From an uncultured Collinsella sp. (GTDB taxonomy: Bacteria > Actinomycetota > Coriobacteriia > Coriobacteriales > Coriobacteriaceae): a DNA stretch of 10,724 bases. Below, one piece after another: positions 1 through 5,567 of the stretch. A program made the position numbers and the translations under genes. The DNA lies in contig UROO01000064.1 of the NCBI GenBank assembly GCA_900549555.1, positions 1 through 10,724 of the forward strand, given 5' to 3'. A model generated the notes under the pieces. The model was not told where the DNA came from and made no database searches. It saw only the letters and a program-made list of their open reading frames with translations. How positions within the stretch are numbered: position 1 is the first letter of the stretch; every line of letters begins with the position of its first letter.

Positions 1-49
1 ATCTACACCCTAGAGTTCGTCGGCAGCGTCAGATGTGTATAAGAGACAG
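1..49 (+). other. Illumina Nextera P5-side adapter (artefact)
   Basis: This is not genomic sequence. Positions 31-49 are the 19-bp hyperactive Tn5 mosaic end (AGATGTGTATAAGAGACAG). Positions 17-30 are the Nextera Read 1 tail (TCGTCGGCAGCGTC). Positions 9-16 (CCTAGAGT) match an 8-base i5 index that I recall as S516, and 1-8 (ATCTACAC) is the end of the P5 flow-cell sequence. Real DNA starts at 50. The adapter translates on the minus strand as LSLIHI at the end of the YfhO reading frame and on the plus strand as MCIRDS, both known contamination peptides. Confidence 0.98.
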
Positions 50-871
50 TTTTAGTAGGGGGCCGAGTGCCAGAACGGGACCGCCCTTGGACATGGAGAG
101 AATGGTCGGCAAAAAGGTCCATGCGGACAGGAGCAGTCCAAGCGCGATACCCCCGGCGAATCGCAGAGCCCGATCGAACATGAGCTTCCAGCTAAATCCT
201 TCTTCTGTAACATAATCGACAAATTCGACCAATACGAAGATGCAGAGGAACAGGATGCTGATGTAGGCCGTATACCAGCAGAACATGACATTGAGCGCCG
301 TTGCGATGACGAGGCGGATCATGCGCTGCTTGCGGATGAGCTCGTAGCATCCATAGGCGCAGATGGGCAGCAGGATGAGGCAATCGATCCAGAGCGGGTT
401 GCGCAGGTTGCTGATGGTCCAGCTGCAAAATGTGAACGAGAGGGAAAGCAGGAATGCTGCGGGCTTGGATAGTCCGAAGCGCTTTTGTACATACCAGGCG
501 CTGCTGATGTAGATACAGCCGAGCTTGAGCGCGGTGATAACAAACACAAAGAGCGTCAGCTTGTCTTGAGGAAACAGTACGCAGAGCAGGTTAAAGGGGC
601 TGGCGAGATAGTAGCTATAGAGCCCCCACGTGTTCATGCCCAGTCCCTGAGAAAAGGAGTAGCGAAGATTCTCCTCGCCCAAAAGGACGCGCCGGAACCA
701 AGCAAAGAAGTCGATGTACTGGTACTTGAGGTCGCTAGCGAGAAACGAGTTGTCGCCAAAGGGGTAGACGTGCCCCGCCGCTGCAAGTGCGACAAAGAGC
801 GCGACGGTAAACGCAAAGCAGGCAGCATAGAATGCTACATTCTTGAACGTGCATTTATTGGACCGTGTCAT
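50..871 (-). CDS. YfhO-family membrane protein, 3'-truncated by contig end
   Basis: This is the N-terminal 274 residues of a hydrophobic multi-spanning protein. YfhO proteins are GT-C-like membrane enzymes; in Bacillus subtilis YfhO works with CsbB to add GlcNAc to lipoteichoic acid outside the membrane. Visible here are a first membrane helix at about residues 10-33, then an outside loop with the family-like SDLKYQY and GLGMN motifs and SPFNLL, followed by several more hydrophobic segments. I chose the ATG at 871-869 because GAGGAA lies 4 nt upstream and it gives a 17-bp overlap with the glycosyltransferase before it; the ATG at 949 would overlap by 95 bp and add a charged, non-family leader. 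The last six codons of the open frame (positions 32-49) are adapter, so the C-terminal part is missing for technical reasons. The substrate is unknown. Confidence 0.85.
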
Positions 872-1823
872 CAGATTCCTCGTTGGATTCTCGAATGATA
901 TAGATGGGACGTCGTTTGGTTTCCAAGTAGGTTTTTGCCAAGTATTCACCGATGATTCCTAAGCACAGAAGCTGCATGCCGCCAAACAGCGTTATGAGGC
1001 AGGCGAGCGACGGCCATCCGCCGACGGGGTCACCCCAAACGAGTGTTTTGACCAGGATGACGACGAATCCCAGAATGGCGATGAGGCAGAAAACGATACC
1101 CGTGAGAGCGGCGAGGGAGAGCGGCGCCGTGGAAAACGCGACGATGCCGTCGATGGAGTAGATGAGCAGCGACCAAAAGCTCCACTTGGTCTCGCCGGCC
1201 ACGCGGTTGACGTTTACGTAGGGGAGCCATTTAGTCTTGAAGCCGACCCAGCCGTAAATGCCCTTGGAGAATCGGTTATATTCGCCCATGGAGACGATGG
1301 CGTTAACCATGGGGCGCTTCATGAGCCTAAAGTCGCGTGCGCCGTCGACGATGTCCGCATTGGAAATGCGGTTGATGATCTTGTAGAACATGCGGGCGAA
1401 GAACGACCTGATTGGAGGCTCGCCTTTGCGGGTGGTCCTGCGCGTAGCGACGTTGTCGTAGTCTTCGGTTTGCAAGATTTCGTACATCTGCGGCAGCAGC
1501 GAGGGCGGGTCCTGCATGTCGGCGTCCATGGTGGCGACATAGTCACCCTTTGCATGTTGGAGTCCGGCAAACAGTGCTGCCTCTTTTCCAAAGTTGCGCG
1601 AGAAAGAGTGCCATCGGATGGCATATGGATGTGCCGCCGCGGCTTCTGCTTTCATGACGGAAAGCGTTTTGTCTGCCGAGCCATCGTCGATGAGGACGGC
1701 TTCAAAGGAGATGCAGGGGTCTTGCTGGGTCATGATGCGAACGACGCCATCGAGTTCTTTAAGAAAGATCGGAAGCGATTCCTGCTCGTTGTAGCACGGC
1801 ACGACAATGGAAATGAGTGGCAT
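855..1823 (-). CDS. GT2 polyprenyl-phosphate sugar transferase, CsbB/GtrB-like
   Basis: This 322-residue enzyme has a cytoplasmic family 2 glycosyltransferase domain followed by two membrane helices (about 229-258 and 269-292), the architecture and length of GtrB, CsbB and YkcC. Such enzymes move a sugar from a nucleotide donor to undecaprenyl phosphate on the inner membrane face. Visible motifs are VVPCYNE (7-13), DDGSAD (46-51), RNFGKEAAL (76-84), the metal-binding DADMQDP (100-106) and DGARDFRLM (160-168). The C-terminal GEYLAKTYLETKRRP (292-306) is typical of the GtrB group. It starts at ATG 1823, 6 bp after the preceding gene's stop, with GAGAGG 9 nt upstream. It overlaps the yfhO-like gene by 17 bp, so the two are probably translationally coupled and functionally paired. 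Which sugar it uses cannot be read from the sequence. Confidence 0.9.
   Translation of the reverse strand: MPLISIVVPCYNEQESLPIFLKELDGVVRIMTQQDPCISFEAVLIDDGSADKTLSVMKAEAAAAHPYAIRWHSFSRNFGKEAALFAGLQHAKGDYVATMDADMQDPPSLLPQMYEILQTEDYDNVATRRTTRKGEPPIRSFFARMFYKIINRISNADIVDGARDFRLMKRPMVNAIVSMGEYNRFSKGIYGWVGFKTKWLPYVNVNRVAGETKWSFWSLLIYSIDGIVAFSTAPLSLAALTGIVFCLIAILGFVVILVKTLVWGDPVGGWPSLACLITLFGGMQLLCLGIIGEYLAKTYLETKRRPIYIIRESNEESDDTVQ
876..881 (-). promoter_or_regulatory. Ribosome binding site deciding the yfhO-like start
   Basis: GAGGAA lies 4 nt upstream of the ATG at 871-869, inside the 3' end of the glycosyltransferase gene. It supports that ATG over the earlier in-frame one at 949. Confidence 0.6.
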
Positions 1824-1829
1824 GGTGGT

Positions 1830-2801
1830 TTACCTCTCGCTTGGATTGGAAGTAGGGTGGCCGGGCTGGTCGTCGTAGGCGTATTTGCTGTACACGTTGA
1901 CCTCCCACTGCTTTTTTTCGACCTTTGCTACAGAATCCAGGATGAATCCGGTTGCAAGGCTCAGGCTGCACAGGAACATAAACGACGCGGCGAGTATGGC
2001 GGTGAGGAAGCGCGGAACGAGGCCGGTATGGAAATACTCGACAACTATGGGCATGCCCAGGGCGAGGCCGATCACCGCAAACAGAAGCGCGACGAGGCTG
2101 AAGAACTTCAGCGGGCGGTAGTCCTTGAACAGCGTGCCGATCATCGCAACGACTTTAATGCCGTCGCTCACGGTATTGAGCTTGGACTCGGAGCCTTCCG
2201 GACGGTCGCGGTACTCGATGGGCACATCTTTGATGCGCCAGCGGTGGTCGACGGCGTGAATCGAGAGCTCGGTTTCGATCTGGAAGCCCTCGGAAAGCAC
2301 AGGGAAGGTTTTAACAAACGGGCGGCTCATGGCGCGGTAGCCGGTCATGACGTCATCGAAGCTGTAGCCATAGATCCACTTGATCATGGCGCGGACCAGA
2401 TTGTTGCCAAAGCCATGGAAGGCGCGCTTGTTCTCCTCGGAGTAGGTGCCGTTGGAAAGGCGGTCGCCTACGGTCATGTCGGCCGTGCCGTTAAGGATGG
2501 GCTCGCAGAGGGCTTTGGCCGCCTCGGCGGGGTAGGTGTCGTCTCCGTCTACCATCAGGTAGCAATCGGCGTCGATATCGCGAAACATCTGGCGGCACAC
2601 GTTGCCCTTTCCCTGGCGGGGCTCAAAGCGGACCGTGGCGCCGTGCTCGGTAGCGATGCGTGAGGTATCGTCCGATGAGTTGTTGTCATAGACATAGACC
2701 GTCGCTTGCGGAAGCTCGCGGTGAAAGTCGTCGATGACCTTACCAATCGTGAGCGCTTCGTTGTAGCAAGGGATGATGACGGCGATGGATTCAGAATTCA
2801 C
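1830..2801 (-). CDS. GT2 glycosyltransferase, DPM1-like, with two C-terminal membrane helices
   Basis: This 323-residue protein is a second family 2 glycosyltransferase with an N-terminal catalytic domain and two membrane helices (about 232-255 and 263-290). Motifs seen are VIIPCYNEA (8-16), DNNSSDDT (39-46), the metal/nucleotide-binding DGDDTYP (85-91), EGFQIETEL (171-179) and the conserved YRDRPEGSESKLNT (197-210). This pattern fits enzymes resembling dolichol/polyprenyl-phosphate mannosyl- or glucosyltransferases. It differs clearly from the next gene (no RNFGKEAA block), so it is not a recent duplicate and may use another sugar. The start is GTG at 2801-2799, supported by AAGGAG six bases upstream. 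It is the first gene of the leftward unit, with a candidate promoter at 2832-2860. Donor and acceptor are unknown. Confidence 0.88.
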   Translation of the reverse strand: MNSESIAVIIPCYNEALTIGKVIDDFHRELPQATVYVYDNNSSDDTSRIATEHGATVRFEPRQGKGNVCRQMFRDIDADCYLMVDGDDTYPAEAAKALCEPILNGTADMTVGDRLSNGTYSEENKRAFHGFGNNLVRAMIKWIYGYSFDDVMTGYRAMSRPFVKTFPVLSEGFQIETELSIHAVDHRWRIKDVPIEYRDRPEGSESKLNTVSDGIKVVAMIGTLFKDYRPLKFFSLVALLFAVIGLALGMPIVVEYFHTGLVPRFLTAILAASFMFLCSLSLATGFILDSVAKVEKKQWEVNVYSKYAYDDQPGHPTSNPSER

Positions 2802-2807
2802 TCAATG

Positions 2808-2813
2808 CTCCTT
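2808..2813 (-). promoter_or_regulatory. Ribosome binding site for the GTG-started glycosyltransferase
   Basis: AAGGAG with a 6-nt spacer to GTG at 2801-2799. No in-frame ATG lies nearby, so this site fixes the start. Confidence 0.75.
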
Positions 2814-2831
2814 ATATATTCAATCCTTGAA

Positions 2832-2860
2832 AGTATAGCCGTTTGGGCTTGGCATCCTAA
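2832..2860 (-). promoter_or_regulatory. Candidate sigma-70-type promoter of the glycosyltransferase/yfhO unit
   Basis: On the minus strand TTAGGA (2860-2855, weak -35) is followed after 17 bp by TATACT (2837-2832, good -10), about 30 bp before the GTG start. It is divergent from the promoter candidate of the ABC exporter. No operator palindrome is obvious between the two. Confidence 0.5.
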
Positions 2861-2893
2861 GATGTGGGTTAGTTCTCCAGTTTTGTTGCGCGT

Positions 2894-2922
2894 ATCGTTT
2901 GCATGGCCGTCGGGTCTATACT
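2894..2922 (+). promoter_or_regulatory. Candidate promoter of the ABC exporter unit
   Basis: TATACT at 2917-2922 is a good -10 hexamer 39 bp before the GTG start. The hexamer 17 bp upstream (ATCGTT, 2894-2899) is a poor -35. The placement fits a short leader, but the upstream half is weak, so activator help or a different element is possible. Confidence 0.4.
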
Positions 2923-2946
2923 GTTCGTTTGTCAACGATTACGAGT

Positions 2947-2953
2947 AAAGGAG
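2947..2953 (+). promoter_or_regulatory. Ribosome binding site deciding the permease start
   Basis: AAAGGAG with an 8-nt spacer to GTG at 2962. It supports this start over the in-frame ATG at 2899, which lies upstream of the -10 box and has no such site. Confidence 0.8.
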
Positions 2954-2961
2954 TTGCATCC

Positions 2962-3807
2962 GTGTCGGATCAGACAAAGCAACAAGAAACTCGCAGTCTG
3001 CCTGCGACGTTTGCTAAGAACGAATTTGAGAAGGATGCGTTTATCCTTCGTCAGCTGGTTACCAAGGATTTTAAGATCAAGTATCGCCGTAGCGTTCTGG
3101 GTGTCGCATGGTCGGTGCTCAACCCGTTGCTGATGATGATCGTCATGGCCATCGTGTTCTCGACGATTTTTGGCCAGGGCCGCAATGGCTCAATGACGCC
3201 CGAGATGTACCCGCTGTACTTGATCGTGGGTAACATTACCTTTGCCGTCATGTCCGAGTCTACGAACCAGGCCCTGACGTCTATCGTGGGCGCTGCCCCG
3301 CTGCTCAAGAAGGTTAAGGTGCACCGCTGGGTCTTCCCGGTGCAGAAGGTGCTCTTCTCGCTGGTCAACTTTGCCTTCTCGCTGGTCGCCGTCGCCATTG
3401 TCATGCTGTGGTTCCGCGTTATGCCTTCTTGGCACCTCATTCTGCTGCCGGTTTGCCTGCTGCTGCTTATGTGCTTCTGCATGGGCCTGGGCATGATGCT
3501 CTCTGCTCTTACGGTCTTTTTCCGCGACGTTATGCATCTATGGAGCGTCGTCATTACGGCGTGGACTTACATTACGCCCATCTTCTGGACGACTGACTAT
3601 ATTGCGCAAATGCCGCATCTCGTGCGTATCTTGATGTATGCGAACCCCATGTTCAACTACCTGCAGTTTATGCGCGATATCTTTCTGTTCCAGACTACGC
3701 CCTCGCTCATGACGTTTGGTATGTGCGTTGCCTGGGCGGTTCTTGCGCTTATTATTGGCTATACCGTGTTCCATAAGTCCGAGCGCAAATTTATCCTCTA
3801 CATCTAA
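2962..3807 (+). CDS. ABC-2 type polysaccharide export permease (Wzm/TagG family)
   Basis: This 281-residue integral membrane protein is the channel half of an ABC exporter for lipid-linked surface glycans such as O-antigen or teichoic acid. The N-terminal cytoplasmic stretch is followed by the family hallmark before the first helix: LVTKDFKIKYRRSVLGVAW (32-50) then LNPLLMM. About six hydrophobic segments follow (roughly 52-71, 84-102, 131-150, 158-183, 193-209, 252-270). The motifs FFRDV (186-190), TPIFW (205-209) and NPM (228-230) also match the family, and the length is normal. The GTG start is chosen from the Shine-Dalgarno site at 2947. The partner ATPase begins 11 bp after the stop. The exported polymer is not identifiable from this gene. 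Confidence 0.92.
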   Translation: MSDQTKQQETRSLPATFAKNEFEKDAFILRQLVTKDFKIKYRRSVLGVAWSVLNPLLMMIVMAIVFSTIFGQGRNGSMTPEMYPLYLIVGNITFAVMSESTNQALTSIVGAAPLLKKVKVHRWVFPVQKVLFSLVNFAFSLVAVAIVMLWFRVMPSWHLILLPVCLLLLMCFCMGLGMMLSALTVFFRDVMHLWSVVITAWTYITPIFWTTDYIAQMPHLVRILMYANPMFNYLQFMRDIFLFQTTPSLMTFGMCVAWAVLALIIGYTVFHKSERKFILYI

Positions 3808-3811
3808 GGAG
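3806..3811 (+). promoter_or_regulatory. Ribosome binding site choosing ATG 3819 over GTG 3816
   Basis: AAGGAG overlaps the permease TAA stop. The spacer is 7 nt to ATG 3819 but only 4 nt to the in-frame GTG at 3816, so the ATG is the likelier start. Confidence 0.65.
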
Positions 3812-3818
3812 TGCTGTG

Positions 3819-4586
3819 ATGACTGAATCTGTTGTTGATTACAGCGAGCAGCCTCTGGCTGTCGAGGTCGACGACGTCACCATGATTTTTAATATGGCGT
3901 CCGAGTCGCTGACCAATCTCAAGGAGTACTTCATCAAGCTCGCCAAGCACGAGTTGTTCTTTGAGGAGTTTAGGGCGCTTAAGCACATCTCGTTCGAGAT
4001 TCATCGCGGCGAGGTCGTGGGTCTGGTCGGCACCAATGGTTCCGGTAAGTCTACGATGCTCAAGATTATCGCTGGCGTGCTTGAGCCTAGCGAGGGCAGC
4101 GTTAAGGTGCACGGTAACATCGCGCCGCTGATTGAGCTTGGTGCCGGCTTTGACCCCGAGCTGACCGCCCGCGAGAACATCTATCTGAACGGCGCCCTGC
4201 TCGGCTATACCAAGGAGTTCATCGACGCCAACTTTGACGGCATTATTGAGTTTGCCGAGCTGCAGAACTTTGTCGATATGCCGCTTAAGAACTTCTCCTC
4301 GGGCATGGTGGCACGTATCGCCTTTGCAATCGCGACGATTACCGAGCCCGATATTCTGATCGTTGACGAGACGCTGTCCGTCGGTGACGTGTTCTTCCAG
4401 CAGAAGTGTGAGGACCGTATTCAGCACTTTATCCAGAGCGGCGACGTGACGGTTCTGTTCGTTTCGCACTCCATGGAGCAGGTTGAGCGTATTTGTCAGC
4501 GTGCCGTTTGGATTGAGAAGGGTGACCTTCGCATGGACGGTCCGGTTGATGAGGTCTGCAAGGCGTACCGCGAGCAGTTCAACTAG
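3819..4586 (+). CDS. ABC exporter ATPase (Wzt/TagH family, short form)
   Basis: This 255-residue ATPase is the energy half of the exporter, acting at the inner membrane face. Visible are the N-terminal helix region typical of Wzt/TagH (about 28-50) leading into FRALKHISFE. Then come Walker A GTNGSGKST (71-79), the signature NFSSGM (158-163, the SSGM variant usual in this family rather than LSGGQ), Walker B ILIVDE (179-184), the D-loop SVGD (187-190) and switch histidine H217. The protein ends soon after the nucleotide-binding domain, so it lacks the C-terminal carbohydrate-recognition domain of O9a-type Wzt. That argues for a flippase that does not read a terminal cap on the polymer. It is co-transcribed with the permease. 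The in-frame GTG three bases upstream is a less likely start. Confidence 0.93.
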   Translation: MTESVVDYSEQPLAVEVDDVTMIFNMASESLTNLKEYFIKLAKHELFFEEFRALKHISFEIHRGEVVGLVGTNGSGKSTMLKIIAGVLEPSEGSVKVHGNIAPLIELGAGFDPELTARENIYLNGALLGYTKEFIDANFDGIIEFAELQNFVDMPLKNFSSGMVARIAFAIATITEPDILIVDETLSVGDVFFQQKCEDRIQHFIQSGDVTVLFVSHSMEQVERICQRAVWIEKGDLRMDGPVDEVCKAYREQFN

Positions 4587-4588
4587 GT

Positions 4589-4594
4589 TATAAT
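4589..4594 (+). promoter_or_regulatory. Perfect -10 box upstream of the tRNA
   Basis: TATAAT begins 3 bp after the ATPase stop codon and 52 bp before the tRNA. No good -35 is seen 16-18 bp upstream, which would fall inside the ATPase coding sequence. A start near 4601 would give a leader of about 40 nt. No terminator separates the ATPase gene from the tRNA, so read-through co-transcription is also possible. Confidence 0.45.
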
Positions 4595-4640
4595 TACTTG
4601 CGCCTGACAGGCTTGCGCTTGCTTGGGCGTGCGGTTATTT

Positions 4641-4717
4641 GCTCCATTAGCTCAGTTGGATAGAGCAGGGGACTTCTAATCCCAAGGTCGACGGTTCGAA
4701 TCCGCCATGGAGCACCA
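4641..4717 (+). tRNA. tRNA-Arg (anticodon UCU)
   Basis: The cloverleaf is complete. A perfect 7-bp acceptor stem pairs GCTCCAT (4641-4647) with ATGGAGC (4707-4713). The D stem is GCTC/GAGC, the anticodon loop is CTTCTAA with anticodon TCT after U33, the variable loop is AGGTC, and the T loop is TTCGAAT. Discriminator A and an encoded CCA end the gene at 4717. Two stem mismatches are visible: G27-A43 at the top of the anticodon stem and A50-C64 in the T stem. It reads AGA/AGG codons. Confidence 0.95.
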
Positions 4718-4726
4718 TCGTTTATT

Positions 4727-4759
4727 AAGCCCGGACCCCTTGGTGGTCTGGGCTTTTTT
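4727..4759 (+). terminator. Rho-independent terminator of the tRNA
   Basis: An 11-bp stem (4727-4737 with 4745-4755, one G-T wobble) closes a 7-nt loop and runs into TTTTTT (4754-4759). It lies 9 nt past the CCA end and probably also ends any read-through from the ABC exporter genes. Confidence 0.9.
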
Positions 4760-4984
4760 CATATGCCGGTGTTTGTTATTCTTGCCGGGTATACGTTCAG
4801 GCCAAAGCCGTGGCGTGAGCTGCTGAGCCAGTCTGGCGATCTTTGCGATCCATGCGGTCGATTGGTTTATTATTTGGCAGACCATGCCTCTGCTTATGAC
4901 ACTGCCGGCATCGTGGCTCTTCGCATCGATTGTGCGCTGTGCCTGCGATATTGGATTGGCGTACGTGATTAAGAAGGCGTAACG
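4760..4984 (+). other. Interval between two plus-strand terminators, content unclear
   Basis: The gap between the tRNA and aroQ is 326 bp. Between the tRNA terminator and the terminator at 4985 it holds no recognised gene. Two plus-strand frames are open: one from ATG 4763 to TAA 4972 (69 codons, starting 3 bp past the T-tract and without a ribosome binding site), and one open from 4827 to TAA 4980-4982 that reads as hydrophobic peptide. A loose promoter (TTGCGA 4843-4848, TATTAT 4868-4873, 19-bp spacing) can be drawn. A non-coding RNA or a decayed gene is as possible as a peptide. Confidence 0.4.
4884..4982 (+). CDS. Possible small hydrophobic peptide ORF (unrecognised)
   Basis: ATG at 4884 opens a 32-codon frame beginning MPLLMTLPASWLF and ending in IKKA just before TAA at 4980-4982, two bases ahead of a strong terminator. 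The peptide is hydrophobic with a basic C-terminus, as in small single-span membrane peptides. The frame stays open upstream to 4827, where it reads SLAIFAIHAVDWFIIW, so the true start may lie upstream or the gene may be the tail of a longer, broken one. The frame from 4763 would join it by a +1 shift near 4826. No good ribosome binding site precedes ATG 4884. I do not recognise a family, and the call rests on hydrophobicity and placement only. Confidence 0.22.
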   Translation: MPLLMTLPASWLFASIVRCACDIGLAYVIKKA

Positions 4985-5027
4985 ACAGTGGGGAGGACCA
5001 ACTTGGTCCTCCCCACTGTTATTTATT
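4985..5027 (+). terminator. Strong hairpin terminator, plus-strand polarity
   Basis: A perfect 15-bp stem (4985-4999 with 5005-5019) closes the loop AACTT, followed by T-rich TTATTTATT. On the minus strand no T-tract follows the stem, so the better direction is plus, although it lies 25 bp beyond the aroQ stop and could slow that transcript too. Its plus-strand polarity implies a rightward transcript ending here that is not the tRNA. Confidence 0.8.
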
Positions 5028-5043
5028 CAGTAGTGTTGCGGTC

Positions 5044-5481
5044 TTACTTTTCGAGTCGTTCCCTCAGCAGCTCCAGCGCATGCGCATAGCCCTGCAGGCC
5101 CTCGCCGGTGATGGTGGCAAAGCACGCTAGGCGCGCATAGCTCACCTGGCGGAAGTCTTCGCGCGTCTCGACGGCGCTGATGTGGACCTCAACGGCGGGG
5201 ATGGCGACGGCTTTGAGCGCGTCCAGGATGGCTACGCTGGTGTGCGTGTAGGCCGCCGGGTTGATGACGATGCCGTCGACCTTGCCGTAGGCCTCCTGGA
5301 TCTTGTCGACGATGCTGCCCTCGTGGTTGGACTGGAAGACCTCGACCTCGTCAAAACCCTGTGAGGCACCTGCCTCCTGGCAGATCTGGACCAGGTGGTC
5401 GTAGTTGTCGCTGCCGTAGATGCCCGGCTCGCGAATGCCGAGCATGTTGAGGTTGGGACCGTTGATGACGAGTGCTTTCAT
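5044..5481 (-). CDS. aroQ: Type II 3-dehydroquinate dehydratase
   Basis: This 145-residue enzyme dehydrates 3-dehydroquinate to 3-dehydroshikimate, step 3 of the shikimate pathway; the type II enzyme is a small soluble dodecamer. Seen are the N-terminal NGPNLNMLG (7-15), and the active-site lid with R17 and the catalytic tyrosine Y22 in REPGIYG. NPAAYTHTS (74-82) carries the substrate-binding N74 and H80, and EVHIS (98-102) carries the catalytic histidine H100. R107 and R111 are kept in REDFR. The usual SN-x-HARE stretch reads SAVETRE, so the Asn and second His commonly found there are absent. The start at ATG 5481 has AAAGGA about 7 nt upstream; the longer frame from 5535 runs into the hairpin and is not family-like. 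It is separated from the other aro genes by a terminator-like palindrome. Confidence 0.95.
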   Translation of the reverse strand: MKALVINGPNLNMLGIREPGIYGSDNYDHLVQICQEAGASQGFDEVEVFQSNHEGSIVDKIQEAYGKVDGIVINPAAYTHTSVAILDALKAVAIPAVEVHISAVETREDFRQVSYARLACFATITGEGLQGYAHALELLRERLEK

Positions 5482-5488
5482 GGTTGTT

Positions 5489-5494
5489 TCCTTT
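5489..5494 (-). promoter_or_regulatory. Ribosome binding site of aroQ
   Basis: AAAGGA with a 7-nt spacer to ATG 5481. It decides this start over an upstream in-frame ATG at 5535, which sits within the palindrome. Confidence 0.7.
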
Positions 5495-5523
5495 GCAGTT
5501 GGTCGATTTGGCGAGGCGGAATG

Positions 5524-5566
5524 AAAAACCACCACAAAGGTGCCTGTCCCCTTTGTGGTGGTTTTT
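5524..5566. terminator. Bidirectional terminator-like palindrome between aroEK and aroQ
   Basis: A perfect 17-bp stem (5524-5540 with 5550-5566) encloses a 9-nt loop. Each arm begins with five A and ends with five T in either direction, so it can act as a terminator on both strands. It starts 2 bp from the aroEK stop. The 42 bp between it and the aroQ start show no clear promoter. Confidence 0.8.
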
Positions 5567-5567
5567 G

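Noticed and set aside
1..49. Terminal inverted repeats and a Tn5-type mosaic end suggesting a transposon
   Set aside because: The repeats include Nextera tail, index and P5 sequence outside the mosaic end, and no transposase lies between them. They are library adapters.
33..215. Plus-strand ORF starting MCIRDS
   Set aside because: Its start lies in the adapter and the rest is antisense to the yfhO-like gene; MCIRDS is a typical adapter translation.
1470..2663. Long plus-strand ORF of 397 codons antisense to both glycosyltransferases
   Set aside because: It spans the junction of two well-supported minus-strand genes and reads as low-complexity antisense protein without any family motif.
3804..4469. 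221-codon minus-strand ORF opposite the ABC ATPase
   Set aside because: It is the shadow of a gene with complete Walker A, signature and Walker B motifs.
4676..4885. Minus-strand ORF ending MADSNRRPWD
   Set aside because: It is antisense translation of the tRNA gene and its terminator, a well-known spurious prediction.
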